Source: Brasenia schreberi
Lineage: Eukaryota; Streptophyta; Magnoliopsida; Nymphaeales; Cabombaceae
Direction of reading: 5' to 3'
Assembly (NCBI GenBank): GCA_036023115.1
Contig: JAYKKT010000074.1
Coordinates: 11,900,001 to 11,964,000, forward strand
DNA length: 64,000 nucleotides
This document shows positions 39,645 through 51,815 of this stretch, in pieces. The translations under genes and the position numbers were made by a program. How positions within the stretch are numbered: position 1 is the stretch's first letter; each line of letters opens with the position of its first letter. The notes beneath the pieces are model-generated. The model did not search any database and was not told the DNA's origin. It was given only the letters and a program-made list of their open reading frames with translations.

Positions 39645-41602
39645 TTTGGCATGGCAACTGCAAAGAGCCGGAGTTCTCATGTATCTGTTGGTAGGCTCCA
39701 CTTGGGTGACTCTGTGCACATGTATCAGAACGTCACCAAAATGTTGTAGTTCTCATGTGATTGTGTTTGATACATGCGCTGTGGCAGCTAAAGGGATTTT
39801 GACAATGTTTGATATGTAGAAAACATGATTAAATATATTCTATGTACTTTTTGTCTAATTCCAAGGTAAACTAAAGTTCAGCTTCCATAGTTTATGACTT
39901 TGACACTGTGGTTTCGATAGTTGCTCAGTAGGTTAAAGCGCTTGCTGCGGAGGAAAAGGTGGATCATGCAGCTGTATTGTTTACATGTTGACATGTGTTG
40001 AGCTAGTTGCTTAGAGAAAGAGTTAGACATGTCTAGTGTGGTTTGGTTGGTGAAACGTTGGTCTTCTTTTGATCTATGATGCTGTCGTTTTACGTTGAGT
40101 TGATTGTTTTTCTCTGTGTTGTCTAGTAAAACAGTTTGCGAGCAATTAATGGTGGTGATTCATTTTGTCAAACATGATATCAATGTCACATGACTCGAAA
40201 CAGTTCTTGAATACTTCATTGATACTGTATCAGTTCAACTAGGAAACACAAGTGTGCACTTGAGTATTTTGTTTTGCTTCTTTTTCCAGTTCTTTTGCAG
40301 AATAATTTTTTGGGGAGTTCTTTTGTTACAGGGACTGCATTTTTATGTCACCGATCTGTATAAAGGGTATGTGCTTTTCTGATGGAATGGTTTCCGGCAA
40401 ACTGATATATATGTGCTGATGCAATGAACTTGCTTTTCAGGGTAAAGAAGTGTGTGTGTGTGTGGGCATGTGTCTGTGTGCCCGCACTCGTGTGGTTCAT
40501 CCCCAGTGAGCCCTTGTTCAGCGAGTCTCATGCGATTGTTCACCTCTGATGGGTGCTCAATATAGGCCCTTTTCTTTACAAGGGCATTTATGTATATTTT
40601 CCTCATCTTCTGGTTTGACCCTGTTCAGTTTCCATTGATTGCTTTCCTAAAAAAAATTGGATTCAAAGTTTATTTTTGTGACAGTAATGCATCCATGAGA
40701 CAAAATTTCATGATACGTGCATCTCCTTGTAGACGCGTACAACTGGAGCTTTTTATTTTTGGTACAATGGTAGGCTGAAGTCACATGCGCACCCTTGATA
40801 TCGAACTCGGGACCTTGACTTTTTTTTTGTTGACATTACACGTTGCAAAGAGGCTGAAGCCAAAAACGCACCCACGTAAGTGCGCTGCTAGGAGTCGAAC
40901 TCCCCACCAGGGCAAGGCCGTCGAAGCGTCCTGCCGTTGAGCTGACGCAAATAGTACTAGCGGAATTGTTTTTGGATGCCTACCACGGAGAGTCTTGATC
41001 GTGAAAGGATTTGCATGCAAAAACATTTATTTTTGGATGAATATTATGTAAAAGTTGAGCCTTTTTTTATATTTTAACTAACCATCTCATCTCATTGTGA
41101 ACTCATTTTGTCCTAAGCCATGGACCAGCAGGAGCCTGGTCAACCATAGAAACAATGGCCGACATGGATTCTGTGTTTCATTTTGCAATCCTTCATCAAT
41201 CTTCAATGAACCCATTTTGTTTGAGTAGGGGTTTTGCAGTATCCGAGTCAAATGTAGAGTCCACATCATATCCAAGACCAACTAAACGATATATATATAT
41301 ATATCTTTGGTTCTTTTGTTGGTAGAAAAGAATTGCATGGGACTCTAATAAATACATTTTTCGTATTTTTAAATCAATCAATCTGAATCGGGTTTTTAAT
41401 AGAATCGAAATCAATCAAATTCCAATTGCGAATGGAGCTGGACTGGTAGTGGCCGAATTAAGTCCTTTATCAACAGATTAACTTATCCTGCGACTTGGAA
41501 CTCAGCTAAACTCTCTCTCTCTCTCTCTCTCGCACACACACACACACACATACGCACACAGAGGAAGGGCGACTTGGAACTCAGCTACAAATTCAGAACA
41601 TT

Positions 41603-41660
<58 letters not shown>

Positions 41661-41703
41661 GAAGGAACAAGAAGGAAGAGGAATAGAGAAGATAGGATCA
41701 GCA
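39645..41703. other. Spacer between SKIP31 and the methyltransferase gene
   Basis: No supported gene. It contains two SINE-like units (40752-40818 and 40819-40948), a (TA)n stretch near 41290-41305, and (CT)n plus (CA)n tracts at 41512-41550 and 41602-41657 just before the methyltransferase start codon. The two CT/CA blocks are similar to each other (both near CTTGGAACTCAGCTA), so they are a small local duplication. Confidence 0.55.
40819..40948 (-). mobile_element. tRNA-derived SINE-like element
   Basis: On the minus strand it starts GCGTCAGCTCAACGGCAGGA, like a tRNA A-box, and has GGGGAGTTCGACTCC, like a B-box. It ends in GTCAACAAAAAAAAA. A second partial unit of the same kind follows at 40818-40752 (minus), with a GAGTTCGATATC B-box-like motif and the shared GTGACTTCAGCCT stretch. 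Confidence 0.6.
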
Positions 41704-41907
41704 ATGGCCGGATTGCAGATTTTGACCTTAGCGCCGAGGGTTCGCTTCTCCTCCGCCGTTCCTTCACAGGCGCGCCTCTTCAGAATGGCACCGACGGTGT
41801 CGTCCCGTTGTTCAGCAAGTGGCCATCTTCATCAAGTCAGAAGCCCAGACCTTGTTGACCTTGAATACGCCGACCTCAAGATCAAGGAGAAAGTGGGAGA
41901 GGTCTCT

Positions 41908-41962
<55 letters not shown>

Positions 41963-43979
41963 CCTTCCCTCCCCCCTCTCTCCCTTCCCTCCCCCCCTCT
42001 CTCCCTTCCCTCCCCTCTCTCTCAATTCTTCGTTTTTTTCCAGGTGGGTCATGTTCGGATACGGCAGCATGTGAACCCTCTGAGTGCGTCTTTCTCCGTG
42101 CGTTGTCCTTCTCTTTGGATATTTCTTTGGTTTTGTTGCAAATTGAATGGATATCATAGAATGCATCATCGCTTCTTCTGTTCTCACTTCGTTTTCTTTC
42201 TTTCAACCTTATAGGTTTCTTAGGTTTTGTTACAACTAGAATGAATAGCCAATCACTGTACCATCGGCTTCACTTGTATGGACTGTGTGCATTGATTCTT
42301 TTCCTCTCTCTGTTTTCTTTTTTTCCTGAAGACAGACTCCTCCTGAGATACCAAACTGGAATGAAGTTTTTGAAGACCCCAAATTGCCGCTCATGGTTGA
42401 CATTGGTTGTGGTAAAAACATCCATGTCTCTCTATAATTATTATATATTGTGGGATGCCATTGCCATATATCTCTGGATTCATTGTCTTGCATCAAGTAT
42501 GAATTTGATGATTTGTGGTACTTTTGAAAATCGATACTCCAATTTTTTAGAATGTTGTTGCCAAGTTTTACTAAGGGAATGAATTCAAAGTAGGCAAACT
42601 TCACCATAGTGGTTTGAAACTCAAACTAGTGAAATTTTCTAGAAGAAAAGTTACAAAGGTCACAAGATATTAGCAGGTGGCTATACACATAAGTTTGTTG
42701 GATGTCAAAGTAGGTGCACTTCCAGATAGAGACTAAAAAGTAAAAATGCATATGCATACACCTTACGTTTTTGTTGGATGTTCTGTAACTAGAAGGATGA
42801 ATCGTATCAGGTAAAAAAGTCAATTTTGTGTTTTTGTATCCATGTGGTGCATATTAATTGCACACAGCTGCAGGATAGCTATTAAGAAACTTGAGATGCT
42901 CCTAACAGATTAAAGTTCCAGGTAGTGGCAGATTTCTCATTTGGCTGGCGAAAAGGAACTCCCAATCAAGAAATTATTTGGGACTTGAAATACGTGATAA
43001 GGTACTTTTCTTGCATATCCACGCTTACCTCAAGGAAATTCATTCTCACCATTTAACAACTTCTAATCTGTTGTTTTGTTCCTGCCAATGCAGCTGGTTA
43101 AACGGACACAATTCTGGGTCCGGGAACTAGCTCTGAAGAACATGTAAGCAAAAAATCACCACTCTATTTGCAAATGAACTAACATGCTGATTTTTTTAAA
43201 ATGTTGAAACTAATATTTTCCTTAGGGTCATTTTATGCCTGAAACCAGACATTTTATGTTTGCAAATGCGACTGTTGCTTTTGAAGAACTGGTGACCTCT
43301 TACCCTGGAGATCTGACGTGTGTCTCAATTCTTGTAAGTATTTGTCCAAGAATCTAATTCCTTCTGATTCATGTTCCTGACAATGAAGTCAACAACATGA
43401 ACCTAAATATTCTCTTCAGTGCCCAGATCCGCATTTCAAAAAACGGAATCACAAGAGGAGAGTGCTGCAGAAGCCCTTGGTAGATTCTATCTCAAAGAAT
43501 TTGAGTCCCGGTGGACAGGTCTAGTTTTTTACTGGATACTAAAGCATTGAATAGGAAATGTAGTGTTTTCTAAGATACCAAGAATATAGATAATTACTGT
43601 ACTGATAAAATTATGAATACATATGTATGCGTGCATGCACTGTGTGTGTGTCTACATAGATGTTCTGTTTGTGCCTTGGGCACTATATACTATGGTTATG
43701 GTTATTTGCGTATTTGATTGAAAATAATTTTTCATACTTTACGGTGATAACCAGGTTTTCGTTCAGTCAGATGTGCTGGAAGTGGCACTCGAAATGAGAG
43801 AGCAATTTGATTCTCATCCGGACGTTTTTGAACACTTCAACACCATACACCAACATACTCCATGCGATTCTGAAGGATGGCTTCTATCAAACCCAATGGG
43901 AATCCGAACAGAAAGAGAGATCCATGCGGAGTCTGAAGGTGGAAGAATATACAGAAGAATGTACCAGAAAAAGATATGA
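41704..43979 (+). CDS. tRNA (guanine-N7-)-methyltransferase, TrmB type, probably plastid
   Basis: The product transfers a methyl group from S-adenosylmethionine to N7 of guanine 46 in tRNA. Exons are 41704-41901, 42044-42097, 42336-42411, 42922-43001, 43094-43143, 43249-43333, 43420-43518 and 43755-43979, total 867 nt, 288 aa. After about 45 residues rich in Ser, Ala and Arg (a likely organelle transit peptide) comes VRIRQHVNPLSASFS. The SAM-binding motif is VDIGCGSGRF (105-114). Family motifs CPDPHFKKRNHKRR and MGIRTEREIHAE follow. It is monomeric TrmB-like rather than the cytosolic METTL1/Trm8 type, and matches the Arabidopsis At5g17660 product as I remember it. Intron 1 is only 142 bp and almost pure CT. 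The plastid location is inferred from the N-terminus. Confidence 0.91.
41902..42043 (+). repeat. (CT)n-filled intron 1 of the methyltransferase gene
   Basis: From the GTCTCT donor to the CCAG acceptor nearly every base is C or T: about twenty-five CT units, then three rounds of a CTCTCTCCCTTCCCTCCCC-like unit. The complementary strand is a long GA/GGGA tract. Confidence 0.9.
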
Positions 43980-44885
43980 CCTTTCCTCACCTCTATCAGT
44001 TATTCGCATGTTGTATGCTGTGTATTTTAAGCATGCAGTGTAGTATCCCAACATAACGAAATACGCTACTTAGTTGCATTGCCATTAAGGATGGTCAAAC
44101 ACTGCAGTCATGATTCAAATCCAGTTGCTGGAAGTGCATACATAGGATAAGGAAACACTTTAAGTTGTCACTGTAAAGGCATCCAGCATGGTGAAAACTA
44201 TATCACATTTTTGTGACGGGAAGAAAACATCTCCAACTTAACTTTAGGACGGCATGCTTGAATCACGTATAAGATTCATGTAATATCTTTGTTTGTTTGT
44301 TTAAAAGGCTCAACTTTTGAAAACAGCAGATACTCTTGCTTTGCGGATTGATCTAGGTAAATGATTTTAATCTGTAATAGTATCTGCTAGTGAAGTTGAA
44401 GCTTCCCTCAACTAGTTTCTATTCCATAGAGCTAATGATTCAGGTTTCTAGTTAGTGCTCTCGGTCTTCCCTGCAGTTATATCCTTTCGTTGCTCAAGAT
44501 AGGAGATGAAGCCTGAGCAGGGCCCCCACAAGTAAAGGTTTACATGCCATTTCGTTGTGCAGGCAATTGTCAAATCGGGTCATCTGTAGTAAACTGTCAG
44601 AAGGTGCGAGGGCAAGATGCGTAAACTGAAAAAATCAAAATGCGGAAGAGATATACCACAAGACTCCTCTGGTTCAGAGGAAGAGCCTCCTACTTCATTG
44701 CCGTCACGGGAAAATGTCCCACTATCAAAATAGCCTATATATATATATATATATATTGCTTTTCAGGAACACAAATCTAATTTCGAAAGTTGTGAAGGTA
44801 TTTGAAAATTTATAAAGGATATTTTATTACTCGCCACCAACAAACAATAGTTAGGTATGAACATACAACATAAGTGTTGTGCAAG

Positions 44886-44965
<80 letters not shown>
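43980..44965. other. Downstream spacer ending in a long (TA)n tract
   Basis: No gene recognised. Short (TA)n at 44739-44757 and a long (AT)n tract at 44891-44965, about 37 units, that abuts the 3' end of the older LINE. Confidence 0.6.
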
Positions 44966-44966
<1 letters not shown>

Positions 44967-46870
44967 CGACAACTAAGCCTTTTCCCATACTAGACGGGGT
45001 CGGCTACATGGATTCTTTGTTTCCACATAGCCCTATCATGTGTCATGTTAGTAGTTAACTCACAATAAGCTAGACCATTCTTTATTGTTTCTTTCCAACA
45101 CTTTTGCGGTTGTCCTCTACCTCTTTTAATACTTTTCAAATTTAGTTTTTCATACCTTCTTAAAATTTCTTCTTTTGATCTTCTTTCTATATGTTAAAGC
45201 CATCTTAAATGATATTCTCTCATTTTATCTTCTGTTGGTGTCACTCATAATTTGTTTCTAATAACCTCATTATGTATATGGTCTTTTCTTGTATGACCAC
45301 TCATCCATCTGAACATCTTCATTTCTGTCACAGACATCTTTTGTACATGTTGATGATTAACTGCCCAACACTCATAACCATAAAACATGACAGGTCTAAT
45401 TGCTGCTCTATAATATTTACCTTTTAACTTTAATGATATCTTTTGATCACAAAGAATACCTGATGCTCTTCTCCATTTTAACCAACCATGATTAATTCTA
45501 TGCATAACATTTCCGTCAATTCTTCCATTACTCTGAATTCTTTTTGGGGGATGCAATGTGTGCCAATTTTAATTTCTATGTCTTATGAAGTAACCAAATG
45601 ATCAAACTTACATTCCATATATTCTGTCTTTGTTCTACTAAGTCGGAGGCCTTTGCTTTTTAATGTTTCTCTCCATGGTTCTAATTTTCTATTAATTTTT
45701 TCCTTAGACTCCTCCACTAACACAATGTCATCTGCAAATAACATAAGGTACTTCATCTTAAATATATTTTGTTAACTCATCAATCACCATTATCAATAAG
45801 TATGAACTTAAAGATGATCCTTGATGTAACCCAATATTAACTTCAAAGAAGTCTGTCATTCCTTCATGAGTCTCACACATGTTTTTGCACTATCGTACAT
45901 GTTTCTTATAAGGATAATGTATGTCAATGGGATACCTCTTTTTTTCAAGGTTCTCCAAAGAACCTCTCTCGGTATCCTATCGTAAGCTTTTTCTAGATCA
46001 ATAAATATCATGTGAAGGTCTTTTTTTTTGCTCTAAAATGTTTCATAAAACGTCTCAAAAGGTGAATCACTTCTCCAAATTGGTTCTCTATTGTACTTTA
46101 TACTTGTCTTAACCTACATTCATAATTCTTTCCTACAATTTCATAGTATGGCTCATTAACTTGATACCTCAATAATTCGCACAATTCTGAATGTCTCCCT
46201 TGTTCTTATATATGGGTATAAGTGTACTCGCTCTCCATTCCTCGAATATCTTTTGGTTTTTCCATATTTCATTAAATAGTCTTGTGAGTAAAGTGATTCC
46301 TGTTTCTCGTAGTATTTTCCAAATTTCTATAGGAATATTGTCTGCTCCTACCGATTTACCACTCTCCATATGTTTAAGAGCCTCTTTGACTTCATTCTTT
46401 TGAATACGTCGGTAGAAATTGTGGTTTATATGCTTTTCTAATTTGTCTAACTCTCCTAAGTTAATACTAATATCTTTATTTTCATTAAAAATCTTATAAA
46501 AATAGTTTTTTCATCTATTTTTTATATCATCATTTACCACTAGAATTTTCTCATCCTTATCTTTGATGCATCTAACAGAATTAAGATCCTTAGTTTTTTT
46601 ATCTATAACTTTAGCTATCATAAAAATATCTCTTTCACCCTCTTTTGAGTTAAGTTTTTTTTATATAAATCTTCTTAAATTTTAGCTTTTGTTTCACTGA
46701 CGGCCTTTTTCGCTTCTTTCTTTGCTTTCATATAAGCCTCTAAAGTTTCACTAGTCTTCTTAGCATAATATATTTTGTAACATGCCATCTTTGCCTTGAT
46801 TTTATTTTGCACAAGTTCACTCCACCACCAAGCTTCTTTTTGTGCCGGTACACCTCCCTTAGATTTATCT

Positions 46871-49800
46871 AACACACCACCAAACTCCGCCTATGTAAGG
46901 GATCACCCTTGCATTGCCGGTCCCAAGCCCGGATAAAGGAGGAGGGTTGTGTTAGGCTTCCGACAGCCAGCGTAAAACTTCGTTGGATATCTACAACATG
47001 GATTACAAAAATTATGAGCATTGCTTTGGGGCGTCCCCGCCTAGCGACGTGCTGCAGAGCCCGAATGCAGTAAGAAGTAAGCAAGGGCCACTACATTTTC
47101 GCCCAAATGTAGTGAATCAATTGCAGAGAGGGTTCCCACATCATGGACGGGTGTGGGTAAAGAAGTTAGTCCCGCTACATTGCCGCCCGAATGTAGTGAA
47201 AAATTTTCAGAGAGGGTCTCCGCATTTTGATTATGGACGGATGTGGGGGGTAAGGAAGCTAGTCCTAGATAATAAGATTCGTATTGGTTCTTGGAATATC
47301 GGAACATTATCGGGTAAGCTAATGGAGGTGGTAGATACTATGATTCGGAGAAAGATTCATATTCTATGTTTACAAGAGACAAAATGGGTTGGAGAAAAAG
47401 CAAAGGAGATAGAGGATACAGGTTTTAAATTATGGTACTCAAGTAAAGAAAAGGCCCGAAACGGAGTTGGTATTATCATAAATAAAGATTTAAAGGAGAG
47501 TGTAGTAGACATACAACGATATGGTGACCGAATCATGACATTGAAATTAGTGTTAGGAGTAGAGGTTTTGAATATAGTTTGTGCTTACGCACCCCAAGTA
47601 GGACTAGAAGATAGTATAAAGACAGTTTTTTGGGAAGAGTTAGATAAGGTGTTTCAAAAGATTCCACAAAGGGAGATGATTTGTTTAGGAGGAGATTTAA
47701 ATGGACATGTCGGTAAAGAGGCATTAGGATATCAAGGGATTCATGGAAACTTTGGTTATGGGGATATAAACGAGGAAGGTAGGGAGATTTTAAATTTTGC
47801 TATGTCATTTGATCTCTTTATAGTTAATACAATCTTCAAAAAACGAGATGAACATTTAATTACTTATAAGAGTGGCTTATCACAAACACAAATTGATTAC
47901 TTTATTTGTAGAAAAAAAGATAGAGCGTGTTGTAAAGATTGTAAGGTAATTCCAGGAGAAAACTTAACCACCCAACATCGACTTTTAGTTATGGATTTAC
48001 AAATAAAAAAATGGACAAAGAAGAAAAGAGTGCATCGAGCTATTCGGACTAAATGGTGGAACCTGAAAAGCGAGAAAGAAGATATATTTAAACAGAAAGT
48101 CCTTCAAGGAGATGTTTGGAATTATGTTGGTACACCCTCTGATATGTGGAACAATATGGCTATACATATTAGGAAAGTGGCGAAAGATGTATTAGGGGTA
48201 TCTAAGGGAGGTGTACCGGCACAAAAAGAAGCTTGGTGGTGGAGTGAAGTAGTACAAAATAAAATCAAGGCAAAGAGGGCATGTTACAAATTACATTATG
48301 CTAAGAAAACTAGTGAAACTTTAGAAGCTTATAAGAAAGCAAAGAAGGAAGCAAAAAAGGCCGTTAGTGAAGCAAAAGCTAAGATTTGGGATGACTTATA
48401 TAAAAAACTCAACTCAAAAGAGGGTGAAAGAGATATTTTTAGGATAGCTAGGGCTAGAGATAAGAAAACTAAAGATCTTAATTATGTTAGATGCATAAAA
48501 GACGAGGATGAAAAAATTCTAGTGGCAAATGATGATATAAGAAATAGATGGAAAAACTATTTTTATAATCTTTTTAATGAAAATAAAGATGTTAGTATTA
48601 GTTTAGGAGATTTAGCCAAGTCAGAAAAGTATATAAACCACAATTTCTACCGACGTATTCAAAAGAATGAAGTCAAAGAGGCTCTTAAACATATGAAGAG
48701 TGGTAAATCGGTAGGACCAGATAATATTCCTATAGAAGTTTGGAAAATACTAGGAGAAATAAGAATCACTTTGCTCACAAGACTATTTAATGAAATATGG
48801 AAAAACCAAAAGATGCTCGAGGAATGGAGAGCAAGTACACTTATACCCGTATATAAGAACAAGGGAGACATTCAAAATTGTGCGAATTATCAAGGTATCA
48901 TGTTAATGAGTCATACTATGAAATTATGGGAAAGAATTATCGAACGTAGGTTAAGACAAGTATCAAGTACAACAGAGAACCAATTTGGATTTATGCCAGG
49001 TAGATCTACTATTGAAGCGATTCACCTTTTGAGACGTCTTATGGAACATTTTAGAGCAAAAAAGAAAGACCTTCACATGATATTTATTGATCTAGAAAAA
49101 GCTTATGATAGGGTACCGAGGGAGGTTCTTTGGAGAACTTTGGAAAAAAGAGGTATCCCATTGACATATATTAACCTTATAAGAGACATGTATGATGGTG
49201 CAAAAACATGTGTGAGGACTCATGAAGGAACGATAGACTTCTTTGAAGTTAATATTGGGTTACATCAAGGATCAACTTTAAGTCCATATTTTTTTATAAC
49301 GGTGATGGATGAGTTAACAAAACATATTCAAGATGAAGTACCTTGGTGTATGTTATTTGCAGATGACATTGTATTAGTGGAGGAGTCTAAGGAAAAAGTT
49401 AATAGAAAATTGGAACTATGGAGAGAAACATTAGAAAACAAAGGCCTCCGACTTAGTAGAACAAAGACAGAATATATGGAATGTAAGTTTGATCATGTGG
49501 CTACTTCAGAGGACATAGAAATTAAAATTGGCACACATTGCATTCCCCAAAAGGAAACTTTTAAATACCTAGGGTCAATTTTTCAAAGTGATGGAAGAAT
49601 TGATGGAGATGTTACACATAGAATTAATGCTGGTCGGTTAAAATGGAGAGGAGCATCAGGTATTCTTTGTGATAAGAAGATACCATTAAAATTAAAAGGT
49701 AAATATTATAGAGCAGCAGTTAGGCCTGCCATGTTTTATGGTTCTGAGTGTTGGGCAGTTAATCATCAACATGTACAAAAGATGTCTGTGACAGAAATGA

Positions 49801-50163
49801 AGATGTTGAGATGGATGAGTGGTCATACAAGAAAAGACCGTATACATAATGAGGTTATTAGAAACAAATTAGGAGTGGCACCAATAGAGGATAAAATGAG
49901 AGAACATCGTTTAAGATGGTTTGGACATACAGAAAGAAGATCAAAAGAAGAACCTGTAAGAAGGTTAGAAAAACTAAATTTGGAAAGTATTAAAAGAGGT
50001 AGAGGACGACCACAAAAGTGTTGGAAAGAAACAATAAAGAATGATCTAGCTTATTGTGAGTTAACTGCTAACATGGCACACGATAGAGATCTGTGGAAAC
50101 AAAGAATCCATGTAGCCGACCTCGTCTAGTATGGGAAAAGGCTTAGTTGTTGTTGTTTGTTTT
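46871..50163 (+). mobile_element. Full-length RTE-clade LINE with intact ORF
   Basis: It spans from about ACTCCGCCTATGTAAGGG near 46881 to a 3' end GGCTTAGTTGTTGTTGTTTG at about 50140-50159. One uninterrupted frame fills it, followed by a UTR of about 30 bp. Plant RTE LINEs carry such a single endonuclease-RT protein and a short 3' tail of simple repeats rather than a long poly(A). This copy is younger than the copy it interrupts, since its frame is whole. I saw no clear target-site duplication. The exact 5' boundary is uncertain by about 15 bp. Confidence 0.92.
46983..50129 (+). CDS. RTE LINE polyprotein: AP endonuclease and reverse transcriptase
   Basis: The 1048-aa protein nicks target DNA and copies LINE RNA at the nick (target-primed reverse transcription). 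The N-terminal ~95 residues contain two copies of a repeat beginning [16 protein letters not shown]. The exonuclease-endonuclease-phosphatase domain runs from about residue 98 ([26 protein letters not shown]) through GGDLNGHVG and the HRLLVMDL segment. A Lys-rich linker follows. The reverse transcriptase has [37 protein letters not shown] and the catalytic FADD (residues 792-795). The C-terminus is Lys/Arg-rich ([20 protein letters not shown]). No stop or frameshift interrupts it and the catalytic residues that I can see are present, so it may still be functional. The frame upstream of the first ATG should be checked. Confidence 0.93.
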   Translation: MDIYNMDYKNYEHCFGASPPSDVLQSPNAVRSKQGPLHFRPNVVNQLQRGFPHHGRVWVKKLVPLHCRPNVVKNFQRGSPHFDYGRMWGVRKLVLDNKIRIGSWNIGTLSGKLMEVVDTMIRRKIHILCLQETKWVGEKAKEIEDTGFKLWYSSKEKARNGVGIIINKDLKESVVDIQRYGDRIMTLKLVLGVEVLNIVCAYAPQVGLEDSIKTVFWEELDKVFQKIPQREMICLGGDLNGHVGKEALGYQGIHGNFGYGDINEEGREILNFAMSFDLFIVNTIFKKRDEHLITYKSGLSQTQIDYFICRKKDRACCKDCKVIPGENLTTQHRLLVMDLQIKKWTKKKRVHRAIRTKWWNLKSEKEDIFKQKVLQGDVWNYVGTPSDMWNNMAIHIRKVAKDVLGVSKGGVPAQKEAWWWSEVVQNKIKAKRACYKLHYAKKTSETLEAYKKAKKEAKKAVSEAKAKIWDDLYKKLNSKEGERDIFRIARARDKKTKDLNYVRCIKDEDEKILVANDDIRNRWKNYFYNLFNENKDVSISLGDLAKSEKYINHNFYRRIQKNEVKEALKHMKSGKSVGPDNIPIEVWKILGEIRITLLTRLFNEIWKNQKMLEEWRASTLIPVYKNKGDIQNCANYQGIMLMSHTMKLWERIIERRLRQVSSTTENQFGFMPGRSTIEAIHLLRRLMEHFRAKKKDLHMIFIDLEKAYDRVPREVLWRTLEKRGIPLTYINLIRDMYDGAKTCVRTHEGTIDFFEVNIGLHQGSTLSPYFFITVMDELTKHIQDEVPWCMLFADDIVLVEESKEKVNRKLELWRETLENKGLRLSRTKTEYMECKFDHVATSEDIEIKIGTHCIPQKETFKYLGSIFQSDGRIDGDVTHRINAGRLKWRGASGILCDKKIPLKLKGKYYRAAVRPAMFYGSECWAVNHQHVQKMSVTEMKMLRWMSGHTRKDRIHNEVIRNKLGVAPIEDKMREHRLRWFGHTERRSKEEPVRRLEKLNLESIKRGRGRPQKCWKETIKNDLAYCELTANMAHDRDLWKQRIHVADLV

Positions 50164-51444
50164 ATCATTCGTCACTTTTCCTAATATGAATAGCTACATT
50201 GTTCCACATATCACAAGGTGTACCAACATAATTCCAAACATCTTCTTGAAGGACTTTCTGTTTAAATATATATTATTTCTCGCTTTTGAGCTATCATTTA
50301 GTTCGAATAGCTTGATGCACTCTTTTCTTCTTTGTTCATTTTTTTATTTGTAAATCTATAACTAAAAATCGATGTTTGGTGGTTAAGCTTTCTCTTTGAA
50401 TTACCTTGCAATTTTTACAACACACTCTATCTTTTTTTCTACAGATAAAGTAATCAATTTGTGATCTCTTATAAGTAATTAAATGTTCATCTCATTTTTT
50501 TGAAGATTGTATTGACTATAAAGAGATCAAATGTTATAGCAAAATTTAAAATCTCTGTACCTTCTTCATTTATATCCCCAAAACCAAAGTTTTCATGAAT
50601 ACCTTAATATCCTAATGCCTCTTTACTGACATGTTCATTCAACTCTCATCCTAAACAAATCATCTCCCTTTATGGAATCCTTTGAATCGCCTTATCTAAC
50701 TCTTCCTAAAAAGCAATCTTTATACTATTTTGTAGTCCTACTTAGGGTGTGTAATCACAAACTATATTCAAAGCCTCTACTCCTAACACTAATTTCAACA
50801 TCATGATTTGGTCACTATATCGTTGTATATCTACTATACGACCCTTTAAATCTTTATTTATGTTAATACCAACTCCTTTTCGAGCCTTTTTCTTACTTGA
50901 GTACCATAATTTAAAACTTGTATCTATTATCTCATTTGTTTTTTCTCTAACCCACTTTGTCTCTTGTAAATATAGAATATGAATCTTTCTCCGAATCATA
51001 GTATCTACCACCTCCATTAGCTTACCGGATAATGTTTCAATATTCTAAGAACCAATAGGAATCTTATTATCTTGGACTAGCTTTCTTACCTCTTACATCC
51101 ATCCATATTGAAAATGCGAAGACCCTCTCTGTAATTTATTCACTACATTTGAAAAGTAATGTAGTGGGACTAACTTCTTTACCCACACTCGTCCATGATA
51201 TGGAACCTTCTTTGCAATTGATTCACTAGATTCGGGCGAAAATGTAGTGACCCTTACTTATCATTGCATTAAAGCTCAACAGCGCGTCGCTAAGCGGGAG
51301 CGCACTAAAGCAATGCTCATAATTTGTGTAATTCATGATATAAAAATCCGACAAAGTTTTATGTTTACTGTCGAAAACCTAATACAATCCTCCTCCTTTA
51401 TTCTAGCTTGGGACCTACAATACAAGGGTGATCTCTTACATGGG

Positions 51445-51447
<3 letters not shown>

Positions 51448-51513
<66 letters not shown>
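51448..51513. repeat. (TA)n microsatellite at the LINE 5' boundary
   Basis: About 33 TA units directly abut the 5' end of the older minus-strand LINE. A further (TA)n tract lies at 51776-51810. Confidence 0.93.
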
Positions 51514-51516
<3 letters not shown>

Positions 51517-51593
51517 TGAATGTGTCGTTTCTTAGGAAATGAGAAAAAGACGAACGCCAAAACTCAATGAGTTCCATTCAATCAAGATGTGCT

Positions 51594-51624
<31 letters not shown>

Positions 51625-51773
51625 TTATATATATAGAGAAAAAGAGATAAACTAATATATGTTAGCACACTTAGGTATTAATAAATCTGAAATGCTCACT
51701 TTGAATGATGAATGATTGAAATTTGAATTTAAAAAATACAAAATACCTATGTGAATAAAGTATATTTACAAAA

Positions 51774-51815
<42 letters not shown>

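Larger units (their letters stand above)
44966..51447 (-). mobile_element. Older near full-length RTE LINE, split by a younger copy
   Basis: The minus-strand copy starts at 44966 with the complement of the TTG-rich tail. It runs to about 46870 (linker region, GGTGTACCGGCACAAAAAG-like segment), is interrupted by the intact plus-strand LINE, and resumes at about 50164 with the very next linker bases. It ends at 51447 at its 5' end (complement of a CATGTAAGAGATCACC-like start). The two parts sum to about 3.2 kb, nearly full length. Frames are broken by many stops. Both outer ends abut (TA)n tracts. Confidence 0.9.

Noticed and set aside
39905..39960. Another A-box-like stretch (TTGCTCAGTAGGTTAAAGCGC)
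   Set aside because: No B-box at proper spacing and no A-rich tail was found, so it was not called as a SINE.
41819..42214. Ser-Leu-Pro or Arg-Glu rich frames over the CT tract
   Set aside because: They are products of the CT/GA repeat in intron 1 of the methyltransferase gene.
44891..44965. Long AT tract as a replication origin or matrix attachment site
   Set aside because: It is a plain microsatellite; nothing in the sequence supports a specific function.
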